A stretch of DNA of 64,000 nucleotides from Holosporaceae bacterium (GTDB lineage: Bacteria; Pseudomonadota; Alphaproteobacteria; UBA3830). This document shows positions 55,074 to 63,189 of the stretch, one piece after another. The stretch covers positions 23,831 to 87,830 of the forward strand of contig JAITQS010000058.1 in the NCBI GenBank assembly GCA_031288795.1, read 5' to 3'. The notes below the pieces were generated by a model. It was not told the DNA's origin. It did not search any database and was given only the letters and a program-made list of their open reading frames with translations. Position 1 is the stretch's first letter. Every line of letters starts with the position of its first letter. The position numbers and the translations under genes are program-made.

Positions 55074-57823
55074 ATTTTATCTCCATTGAGGGCGGTGGAA
55101 AATTTCCAGCAGCGTTCGCATTTTGCTCCCGGAGCCAACGACACCACAACGCCTATGTTTTTGAGGTCATCGGCGACGAATGCGTTCGCGGGAATCGATG
55201 TCTTGTGCAATTTCACGGCGGATGTGATGCTTACTTCCGCCCAAAAATCTTCGCAATTGATGGGAATGACATCGTCGGGATCAAAAATTTCTACGAGAGC
55301 CTGTAGACTGGATCCCAGAAATTTTTCTTTGCGGGCGATTTCCAGTGCCGTCGTAACGCTTTTTCTGATTTCCTTGACCTTATTTATTTTCGCTCCCAGC
55401 GTTGGATTGAACCAATTATTGTCGGGGGCTAAAAATTTTTCCAGGTGCACGGAAGCGACTTTTTCGCCGGAGGCTTCTTGTTTCGGCAGTAATTCTTGGA
55501 AACTCAGCCACGCTTCCTCCGCCGTGTACACAATTATTGGAGCCAGACGTCTCACCAGATGCTGGAACAGTATGTGCAACACATGGCGATAGGCTTGGCG
55601 TTTTTTATTAGTCAGCTGATCACAGTAGAGGCAATCTTTTCTGATATCAAAAAAGAAAGACGACAGATCGCCGGAGCAGAATGTATGTATAAGTGTGAAA
55701 TATTTATTGATGTCATAGGAATTTATGCATTGATCTAGTTCGTTTTCCACTTCCTGCAATCGATGCAGCACCCATTTTTCAAGATCCGGCAATGCGGAAT
55801 ATTCAACGTTTTCGTATTTGGCGTCGTAGCCCGAGAGTGCTCCCAGCAGATAGCGCAAAGTATTTCTTAATTTTCTATATACGTCTTCCAGCTGTTTAAG
55901 AATATTTATGCCTAGCTTAAGATCCTGGGTATAATCGCTGCCGGCCACCCACATTCTGAAGATGTCGGCTCCCCAATTTTGTACGACTTCGTCCAACGTT
56001 ATGGTGTTACCGAGGGATTTTGACATTTTTCTGCCTTTTTCATCCACGATGAAACCGTGGGTGAGCACGGCTTTGAAGGGGGAATTTCCATAGATGCCGC
56101 AGGAATTCAGCAGCGAATGCTGGAACCAACCCCGGTGCTGATCTGATCCCTCCAGATACAAATCCGCCTTGATTTCGGGATTTTCATGGTCTCTGATGAC
56201 GTAGGAATGGGTCGATGCACTTTCGAACCAGACGTCCATGATGTCATTTATTTTTTCGTAGTCGTCGGCGTTATATTTATCACCCAGGAAATATTGGGCA
56301 TCATGAGAGAACCAGGCGTTGGAGCCTTCTTGGGCAAAAACATCGGCGATATGTTCGAAGATTTCGGCATCATTTAGAAGCTTTCCGGTTTTTTTATGCA
56401 GGAACAGCGGAAGAGGTACTCCCCAAACTCTCTGGCGGGACAAGCACCAATCGCCTCTATTTTCAATAAATGATTTAATGCGATTGTAGCCTTGTTTTGG
56501 TATCCAGTTGATTTTTTCTATTTCATCCAGGGCTTTTTTTCTCAGTCCGGTGTTGTCCATGCTGATGAACCACTGGGGTGTCGCCCGAAATATCAGCGGG
56601 GCCTTGGACCTCCAGGAATGCGGGTAGCTGTGCGTTATGACCGACTTGAACAGCAGTGCTTCGACATCGCTCAACGCCTGCAGCAGAGCCGGTTCCACCT
56701 TAAACACATGCTTTCCGGCAAATAGCGGTACATGATTGTAGTAGAGACCATCGCCGTCGACGGTTTGGGGCACCTTGATATTGTATTTTTTGCAGATGTA
56801 GAAATCGTCGACGCCGTGTTCTGGAGCCGTATGAACCAGACCGGTGCCTGCATTTGTCTCCACGTGGTCTCCGTCCAGCAGTGGCACCTCGAAGTCGTAG
56901 CCGAAGTCCACCAGCGGGTGACTGCACACCACTTCTTTCAGGACAGCTCCGGAAAACTCCTGCAAAATTTCGCCCCTGAAACCGGTGGTGCTCAAAAAAT
57001 TTTCCACCAAGTCTTGGGCAACGACGTATTTTTTATCGGCGATTTTTAAAAGACTATAATTTATTTTTTGGGAATAGGAAATCGCTCTGTTGCCGGGAAT
57101 TGACCAGGGAGTCGTGGTCCATATGACGCAGAAAGCATCCTGTAAATAAGCGCAATTCGGCGACTTCTTTATTTTAAACGCCACGTAGATGCTGGTAGAT
57201 TTTTTATCCATATATTCTATTTCTGCGTCCGCCAGCGCCGTTTTCTCCACCACCGACCAAAAAACCGGACGCTCCCCCCTATAAATGGCTCCATCCCGTA
57301 TGAATTTCCCGATTAGTTTTATGATGGTAGATTCGGCTTTGTAGCTTATGGTCAAATAGGGATTTTCCCAGTCTCCGTTTATGCCCAATCGCTTGAATCC
57401 TTCCCGCTGAACGTTTATCCAATACTCGGCAAATTCTCGGCACATGTTACGAAAGTCAGCCACCGAGATATCGTCTCTATTGATTCCTTCTTCTTTTAGT
57501 TTTTCCTCAATTTTCCATTCGATGGGGAGGCCATGGCAGTCCCATCCCGGCACGAACGGCGCGTCGAATCCTTGCATTTGTTTTAGGCGCACGACAATGT
57601 CTTTCAAAACCTTGTTCATGGCGGTGCCGGCATGGGGCGTACCGTTGGAGAACGGAGGACCGTCGTGTAAAATGAACCTAGGACATCCTTGGGAACTAGA
57701 TCTGCACCGATCATATATATTTAGATTTTCCCAATAATTTAAAATTTCCGGCTCTTTTTGACCTAAATTTCCGCGCATTTGGAAATCTGTTTCTGGTAAA
57801 AAAATCGTATCCTTAAAATTCAT
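55040..57823 (-). CDS. ileS: Isoleucine--tRNA ligase
   Basis: A class Ia synthetase with editing activity. The HIGH-type motif is PFSNGTPHAGTAMNK; KMSKS is intact (DEKGRKMSKSLGN). The editing domain contains TTTPWSIPGNRAI and NTGTGLVHTAPEHG. The C-terminal zinc ribbon has CERCWKFS and CPRC. About 927 aa. ATG 57823 gives the family-like start NFKDTIFLPETDFQMRGNL; ATG 57835 is possible. It heads the minus-strand run to rlmN. Confidence 0.96.
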   Translation of the reverse strand: MNFKDTIFLPETDFQMRGNLGQKEPEILNYWENLNIYDRCRSSSQGCPRFILHDGPPFSNGTPHAGTAMNKVLKDIVVRLKQMQGFDAPFVPGWDCHGLPIEWKIEEKLKEEGINRDDISVADFRNMCREFAEYWINVQREGFKRLGINGDWENPYLTISYKAESTIIKLIGKFIRDGAIYRGERPVFWSVVEKTALADAEIEYMDKKSTSIYVAFKIKKSPNCAYLQDAFCVIWTTTPWSIPGNRAISYSQKINYSLLKIADKKYVVAQDLVENFLSTTGFRGEILQEFSGAVLKEVVCSHPLVDFGYDFEVPLLDGDHVETNAGTGLVHTAPEHGVDDFYICKKYNIKVPQTVDGDGLYYNHVPLFAGKHVFKVEPALLQALSDVEALLFKSVITHSYPHSWRSKAPLIFRATPQWFISMDNTGLRKKALDEIEKINWIPKQGYNRIKSFIENRGDWCLSRQRVWGVPLPLFLHKKTGKLLNDAEIFEHIADVFAQEGSNAWFSHDAQYFLGDKYNADDYEKINDIMDVWFESASTHSYVIRDHENPEIKADLYLEGSDQHRGWFQHSLLNSCGIYGNSPFKAVLTHGFIVDEKGRKMSKSLGNTITLDEVVQNWGADIFRMWVAGSDYTQDLKLGINILKQLEDVYRKLRNTLRYLLGALSGYDAKYENVEYSALPDLEKWVLHRLQEVENELDQCINSYDINKYFTLIHTFCSGDLSSFFFDIRKDCLYCDQLTNKKRQAYRHVLHILFQHLVRRLAPIIVYTAEEAWLSFQELLPKQEASGEKVASVHLEKFLAPDNNWFNPTLGAKINKVKEIRKSVTTALEIARKEKFLGSSLQALVEIFDPDDVIPINCEDFWAEVSITSAVKLHKTSIPANAFVADDLKNIGVVVSLAPGAKCERCWKFSTALNGDKICPRCQKVLAQ

Positions 57824-57835
57824 TACATTCACCAT

Positions 57836-58251
57836 TGCTTAGACATACCGAAAGTTAAACAAAAACCTCCCCAAAGTCAATTATAAGTATTTTGTTGATT
57901 TAGTTCTCGTCGTTTTCAAATTTTCTCATTCTATTCCCAGCCGGAATGTGCTGAAAATATACACAACCTGCTTTAAAAATTTGTTTTCAGTCAGGGCATT
58001 TTGTTTGATATTTGAGTAAAAATATTGCATTTGGGACGCGCTTTAAAAATGATACCAAATCCAGAAATTGAGTGATCAGCACCAGATGGTAACGCGCTCT
58101 TATTCAGCACTTCTAAAGAACTGGCAGATCAATTTATTCTTGAATTTTTGCCTCTTCTTAAAAACTATCCGTTCATTATATCACTTCTTACGCAAGAATT
58201 AAAGACCCCCTGATGGCCCCAAAAATTTGATTAAATTTTTAGAGATTTTAA
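57836..58251 (+). other. Intergenic region between ileS and the radical SAM operon
   Basis: No intact gene. On the minus strand TATAAT (57885-57880) could serve ileS. On the plus strand, 58076-58213 is an open frame without a start codon, reading like a protein fragment (KELADQFILEFLPLL, then LLTQELKTP and stop). It is probably a relic of a lost gene. The rest is AT-rich and shows nothing else that I recognise. Confidence 0.4.
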
Positions 58252-58279
58252 TTGACTTTAACAATGATATTCGTATAGT
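58252..58279 (+). promoter_or_regulatory. Predicted sigma-70 promoter of the radical SAM/PqqD operon
   Basis: TTGACT (58252-58257) and TATAGT (58274-58279) are 16 bp apart, with the -10 ending about 51 bp before the first start codon. It is the best promoter match in this spacer and has the orientation of the operon. Confidence 0.5.
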
Positions 58280-58330
58280 TTCAGTGAATAGGCTTTTTTT
58301 ATTTTCGATTGCGTTCTTCAAAAAATAAAA

Positions 58331-59302
58331 ATGCGAGGTGGATCTTTGGTGCAGGAGACATTACCAAGTGGCGTTAGGTTAGATTTTTGTACTTTTTGTC
58401 AGCTTTCTTGCCCCGAATGCTCCGTTGGAAAAGGTGACTACGGCGATTTCGGAAAAGGCTACCTTAAATTCGATGATTTTGTAAAATTCGTTGAAATGAA
58501 CCCGTTTGTGCAAAGAATTGAAATCGCAAATCGCGGAGAAATTTTTCTCAACCCTGATCTGTCGAAAATCATGGAATTTGCTCATGCCAAAAATATTCTG
58601 CTTACGGCAATGAACAGCGTTAATTTCAATACCGTGTCGGACGACGTCATTGAATCCATGGTGGTTAACCAATTTCTCGCGTTATCCATAAATGTGGACG
58701 CCGTCAATCAAAAAGCCTACGAACAATATAGATACGGCGGAAACTTCTCCACAGTGATTAATAATATAAAAAAACTTTGGATATGCAAAAAAACATATTC
58801 CAGTGATCTTCCCATTGTAAATTTGCTATACCTGGTATTTAAACATAATTCTTCCCGAGAAGAACTTCGCGCCGCCAAAAAAATGGCCCAAGAACTAGAT
58901 GCAACCCTGCACTTTTGCAAGGACCGCATTTTCTACTACATCCCCGAAGATACTGACATGATCTACGAGGAAACAGGACTCACATATCCCAAAACGACAT
59001 TCGAATACGAAGATAACTTTACGAGAGCTGCCAATCCTCCGTGCCTGGATCTCTGGAAATTCCCCTCCCTAAATTACGACGGTAAGTTTCTAGGTTGCCA
59101 TTACAATGGCACTGGCATTTCCGATCTCAACGTTTTCGAACAGGGATTAAAAAAATGTTTAGAATCCGAAGCAGTGCAGAAAACGAAAAAAATGCTCCTG
59201 GGAGGGGAAATATGTGAAGAATCCCCCTGCTGTCTCTGTTGGCATTACAGACAATTCGTTTGGCACGACGCTTTCATAACCATAGACGAGATTGGAGCAT
59301 AA
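58331..59302 (+). CDS. Radical SAM/SPASM enzyme
   Basis: A radical SAM protein of 323 aa. The SAM cluster motif is CQLSCPEC (CxxxCxxC) in FCTFCQLSCPECSVG. A TIM-barrel region with ISEIANRGEIFLNPD-like pattern (IEIANRGEIFLNPDLS) follows. The C-terminal SPASM-type region has CLDLWKFPSLNYDGKFLGCHYN and then CEESPCCLCWHY, cysteines for auxiliary Fe-S clusters. SPASM enzymes usually modify ribosomal peptides, often with a PqqD partner, and two PqqD domains are in this operon. The start may be ATG 58331 or GTG 58349, since GAGGTGG lies between them at a good distance from the GTG. Confidence 0.85.
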   Translation: MRGGSLVQETLPSGVRLDFCTFCQLSCPECSVGKGDYGDFGKGYLKFDDFVKFVEMNPFVQRIEIANRGEIFLNPDLSKIMEFAHAKNILLTAMNSVNFNTVSDDVIESMVVNQFLALSINVDAVNQKAYEQYRYGGNFSTVINNIKKLWICKKTYSSDLPIVNLLYLVFKHNSSREELRAAKKMAQELDATLHFCKDRIFYYIPEDTDMIYEETGLTYPKTTFEYEDNFTRAANPPCLDLWKFPSLNYDGKFLGCHYNGTGISDLNVFEQGLKKCLESEAVQKTKKMLLGGEICEESPCCLCWHYRQFVWHDAFITIDEIGA

Positions 59303-59306
59303 AAAA

Positions 59307-61571
59307 ATGACACCATATGTAGATTTTTTTAAAGAACAATTGGAATTTAGAAAACAAGATATAGATCTACTGCAACTTATGGTCGCTGACGATATAAAAA
59401 CAGAAGATATAATAGAATTGGTACCTAAATACAAAATACACGATGAACATTTGAGTATAAATTTCATGTTATCGTCTCTTGTGTGCAGATGCTCTGATAT
59501 AAATCATCCTCTTTTGCCGAAATTTAAGGGAGTTGTGAAGTATTTTCAATATGGCAACGTGCTACTATTGGAGGGATTTCACAAAATTGGAAAAGAGCTT
59601 AATCGGCGAGATATTCCCATTCTAATGATAAAAGGACTCGCTATGCGCTATTTATATCAAAAATATCCGAGACACATGTACGATATCGATTTTGCCGTGC
59701 CCAAAAATCGTTTCGACGAAGCCGTAAAAGCCGCTGAAAATCTCGGAGCTTCCACTACATTCAAGGGACTGCACTCCATAGATATGTGCTTCGGCAATAA
59801 CATGAAAATAGATATACATTCCATAGTAGTAAAAGAAAATAGCTCCTTCGACAGCAAAATGTGGCAACAGGCCAAGAAGGTTCGAGCGTTCGGCGTGGAC
59901 GCGTTCATTCCGATTCCGGAGGATTTGATATTTCTGATTCTTATAAATTTCTATGGCAGCATGATATATGATGGTTTTTTCTGGGATACGAGTAAGTATC
60001 CGGTGTCGGCCATGAGTATTTCCTGGATGTACGACGTCGCCAACCTCGTAAAAAGTAATAACATCAACTGGAATATCGTGTTAGACAACGCAGCCCAAAC
60101 ACATACGCTCCATATGACCAAAATTCTGCTGAAAATATTTGACGAATCGCTTCCCGGTATACTTCCGCAGAACCTCCTGACACAAATGCATATGCTCGAA
60201 GATCCGGATACCAACATCAAAATAAAAAGAGATATGAAAATCATAAAACTCTTCCGAACACAAAATCAATTGCGCCAAAAAGCCAAATCCCCGGCCAATG
60301 ATAAAACCGAAAAATTATATGTATTTCAAGACCCCATATCAAATTCAAAGGAAAACGATAATGTTATGAATGAAAAACTTAAAAAATGTTTTCCAGAGCA
60401 GACTTTATCCGCAGAAAAAATGAATCACCATTGGAACAGATTGGACAGCGCCAGCTGCGAAAAAGAAAAATTTGTACGCCATCTGCATCTTGGTCCCAAA
60501 ATAGTTAAGTTGGAATGTTATCTGCCGCATATCCATGAACTCCTGGATAAGCAATTCGCCTATATCGCAAACGAAGCTAAAGGCCATTATGACATAGCCG
60601 TTCGTTTTTGGGAAGAAGATGTTGCCTCTCTCATCAAACAACTCGCCATCGATAACTGCTATTCTATGACGTATCGATCAGAAAATGACGCTGCGTCCAA
60701 AATAGAATTTTACAAACGACTAAATGTACTTAATGCCTATAATGCCCAGACGCGTACCCATTACTTTGCTTCCGGCGATATGTCGAAAAACAAAATTGTG
60801 GATTTATGGGGAGAGCATTTATTCGTGTGTTTTCTGAATAACATCATAAGCGACGCTGCCAATGCTGTATTTCACGCTGCGGCAGTGGGGATCAACGGAA
60901 ATGGCGTACTTATCTGCGGTAGAGGTGGCGCCGGTAAATCGACGCTGGCGGTGTCAGCGCTATTGGATGGATTTGAGTTTGTGTCCGAAGATTATCTTGT
61001 GCTAACCAAAGAAAATGGACTTCATGCCTATCCAATGTACTCCACATCTTCTTTGGCGCCAGGCGTGATCTCAAAAATGAACGGACTTGCATACGAATTT
61101 CTCAACGATAATTGGAACAATACAAAGCATGTAATCGATTTATCTGCCCACCATGCTGGATTTGTGGAAAAACTGCCGATAAAAGTAATAATCTTCCCCT
61201 CCATAGCCGCCGCCGAAAAACCAAGTATAGAAAAAATCAATAGAAGCAAAGCCGTAGTACAGATGGCACATTCCACCGTCTCTCAGATGTGTAGTAAAAT
61301 CCACCCTAGACACTTGAAATACGTTATACATTTCAAGGATGATCTGGAGCGTATACGCCAATTTACCTGCAGCAGCAATACAGCAGAACACATGAAGCAT
61401 ATTTTGTCGTTTATGGAAGGTTTGGATGTTTATCAAATCAATTTGTCTACAGATTTTAAAGCAAATGTAGACGTTCTACGCAAGTTTATAAATGAACTTG
61501 AGGAATCTAATTGGAACAATGAGGAGAAGATATGTATAAACTTAATGAAGAAAAAGTATTTTGCAACATAA
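59307..61571 (+). CDS. Nucleotidyltransferase (NTP_transf_5-like) fused to HPr-kinase-like domain
   Basis: A two-part protein of 754 aa. The N-terminal half (about 70-340) resembles the uncharacterised nucleotidyltransferase family: ILMIKGLAMRYLYQKYPRHMYDIDFAVP has the DxD-like DID after the KG start, and IDIH follows. The C-terminal half (about 390-750) has an HPr-kinase/phosphorylase-like P-loop in FHAAAVGINGNGVLICGRGGAGKSTLAVSALL, then FVSEDYLVL. HprK-like kinases phosphorylate serine in peptide clusters such as some lasso peptides. ATG 59307 follows the radical SAM stop by 4 bp, with GGAG upstream. The two domains usually are separate genes in such clusters. Confidence 0.75.
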   Translation: MTPYVDFFKEQLEFRKQDIDLLQLMVADDIKTEDIIELVPKYKIHDEHLSINFMLSSLVCRCSDINHPLLPKFKGVVKYFQYGNVLLLEGFHKIGKELNRRDIPILMIKGLAMRYLYQKYPRHMYDIDFAVPKNRFDEAVKAAENLGASTTFKGLHSIDMCFGNNMKIDIHSIVVKENSSFDSKMWQQAKKVRAFGVDAFIPIPEDLIFLILINFYGSMIYDGFFWDTSKYPVSAMSISWMYDVANLVKSNNINWNIVLDNAAQTHTLHMTKILLKIFDESLPGILPQNLLTQMHMLEDPDTNIKIKRDMKIIKLFRTQNQLRQKAKSPANDKTEKLYVFQDPISNSKENDNVMNEKLKKCFPEQTLSAEKMNHHWNRLDSASCEKEKFVRHLHLGPKIVKLECYLPHIHELLDKQFAYIANEAKGHYDIAVRFWEEDVASLIKQLAIDNCYSMTYRSENDAASKIEFYKRLNVLNAYNAQTRTHYFASGDMSKNKIVDLWGEHLFVCFLNNIISDAANAVFHAAAVGINGNGVLICGRGGAGKSTLAVSALLDGFEFVSEDYLVLTKENGLHAYPMYSTSSLAPGVISKMNGLAYEFLNDNWNNTKHVIDLSAHHAGFVEKLPIKVIIFPSIAAAEKPSIEKINRSKAVVQMAHSTVSQMCSKIHPRHLKYVIHFKDDLERIRQFTCSSNTAEHMKHILSFMEGLDVYQINLSTDFKANVDVLRKFINELEESNWNNEEKICINLMKKKYFAT

Positions 61572-61833
61572 CCGATGGCATAGCCATAATAATCAATTAT
61601 TTTACTGGCGTTTCCTATTCAATGAATACATTTGGTAGCATGGTGCTCGAAAAAATAATTGGTGGATATTCCCGAGACGACATTCTCGCTTTACTTAGAA
61701 ATATTACCGACATTCCATTGGACATAGATGAGAAACTCGATCATTTCATAAACGAACTCCTGCGGGCAGGTGTAATAATCATAAGTAATGAAAAAAACGA
61801 AGATGTTCCAATGTCCGGCATAAGCATAGACAC
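61532..61833 (+). repeat. Direct repeat, copy 1 (first PqqD domain)
   Basis: DNA-level repeat of 62750-63050. The first 33 bases from the ATG are identical in both copies, and long identical stretches recur (for example GATGAGAAACTCGATCATTT). It shows a recent duplication. Confidence 0.8.
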
Positions 61834-63187
61834 CGCTATCGATTTACCCCCTATTGTCAAAAAACAGCGAAACATGAGTACAGGGAATAATGCAATTACT
61901 TCGAGTAATACTGTTATAAATATTGCTTTTTGTTTCGACGAAAATTTTTATCTGCAAGCGAAGGATTCCATAAATTCACTTCTATGCAACTCCGTTTCCA
62001 AATGCCACTACAATATGTATTGCATTGTCGATAAGAAAACCAGAGCATTACATGCTAAAGAATTGGAGAATGCGGTACGTCAGCAAGACGCAGCATCGTC
62101 GATAATTTTTTTAGAACCCAATAGTGATTTTGACCAGTCTTTTTTATGGAAAACCGTAGCCATTTATTATCGTTTTATGCTACCGATACTATTGCCATAT
62201 CTTGATAAAATCATATACGCAGATGTCGACACCATTTTCAACGCAGATCTGCTAGAAGCCAACCAAATAAATATAGGAGCCAACCTCATAGCCGGCGTTA
62301 AGGATATTGTTAATACAAGCTCGATGTGGAAATCCTTTCTGGGAAGAAATGTTTTTAAATATCTAGCTTGTGGCACCTATATAAATTCGGGTTTTTTGAT
62401 TATGAATCTAAAAGAAATACGTAACCAAAATTTATATGCCCAATGGGTGGATCTTTCGAAACGCACAGGCTATGCTTGTCCAGATCAGGACATATTAAAC
62501 TATACCTGCCACGGGAAAAAACTCTTTCTACCTTTGAAGTATAATTTTGTTCCCCAAATATACAATGACGCTCTGCAGGAAAACATATATTCTCAGGAGG
62601 AATTTACGGAAGCCACGCTACATCCGGTCATGATTCATTATGCTGGAAATGCAAAATTTCTATTAAATGGGAAGGCGTTCTTAGAATACGTAGAAAAAGC
62701 GAAAAAAAAAATTGTCAACCTAATTTGTCAGAGTTTTGAGAAAAATTATATGTATAAACTTAATGAAGAAAAAGTATTTTGCGACATAACCGATGGCGTA
62801 GCCATAATAATTAATTTTATCACCGGCGTTTATTATTCAATAAATGTATTTGGTAGCATGGTGTTCGAAAGAATAATTGGTGGATATTCTAGAGATGAAA
62901 TCCTCACTCTACTGAAAAATATTCCAAATATTCCAACAAACATAGATGAGAAACTCGATCATTTCATAAACGAACTCCTGCTAATAGGTATAATAATCGC
63001 AAATAGTGAAGAGAGCACAGACATCTCAAAGTCCGGCATAAGCATAGACGCTGCCATAGCAGCCGAAGACGATTTTGAAATGACAATTACGGAATATTCG
63101 GACATACAGGCAATGCTTATCGCCGACCCAATCCACGATGTGGAAGATTGGGAAGGATGGTCGCCTGCTTTGTCGCAGGGATACTAG
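61532..63187 (+). CDS. PqqD - glycosyltransferase family 8 - PqqD protein
   Basis: 551 aa in three parts. Residues 1-95: PqqD-like domain (VFCNITDGIAIIINYFTGVSYSMN, IDEKLDHFINELLRAGVIII). Residues 125-400: GT8 glycosyltransferase with IAFCFDENFYLQAKDSINSLL, the metal-binding DVD in IIYADVDTIF and a terminal HYAGNAKF. Residues 407-500: a second PqqD-like domain, nearly the same as the first, starting with its own in-frame ATG (62750). The tail ends YSDIQAMLIADPIHDVEDWEGW and a few more residues. GGAG is 6 nt before the first ATG, which lies 40 bp inside the kinase gene. PqqD domains bind precursor peptides; the fused GT8 suggests glycosylation of the bound peptide. Confidence 0.78.
   Translation: MYKLNEEKVFCNITDGIAIIINYFTGVSYSMNTFGSMVLEKIIGGYSRDDILALLRNITDIPLDIDEKLDHFINELLRAGVIIISNEKNEDVPMSGISIDTAIDLPPIVKKQRNMSTGNNAITSSNTVINIAFCFDENFYLQAKDSINSLLCNSVSKCHYNMYCIVDKKTRALHAKELENAVRQQDAASSIIFLEPNSDFDQSFLWKTVAIYYRFMLPILLPYLDKIIYADVDTIFNADLLEANQINIGANLIAGVKDIVNTSSMWKSFLGRNVFKYLACGTYINSGFLIMNLKEIRNQNLYAQWVDLSKRTGYACPDQDILNYTCHGKKLFLPLKYNFVPQIYNDALQENIYSQEEFTEATLHPVMIHYAGNAKFLLNGKAFLEYVEKAKKKIVNLICQSFEKNYMYKLNEEKVFCDITDGVAIIINFITGVYYSINVFGSMVFERIIGGYSRDEILTLLKNIPNIPTNIDEKLDHFINELLLIGIIIANSEESTDISKSGISIDAAIAAEDDFEMTITEYSDIQAMLIADPIHDVEDWEGWSPALSQGY
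62750..63051 (+). repeat. Direct repeat, copy 2 (second PqqD domain)
   Basis: Partner of 61532-61833, beginning with the same ATGTATAAACTTAATG. It stays in frame with the GT8 part and keeps its own start codon, so it could also be translated alone. Confidence 0.8.
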
Positions 63188-63189
63188 TC

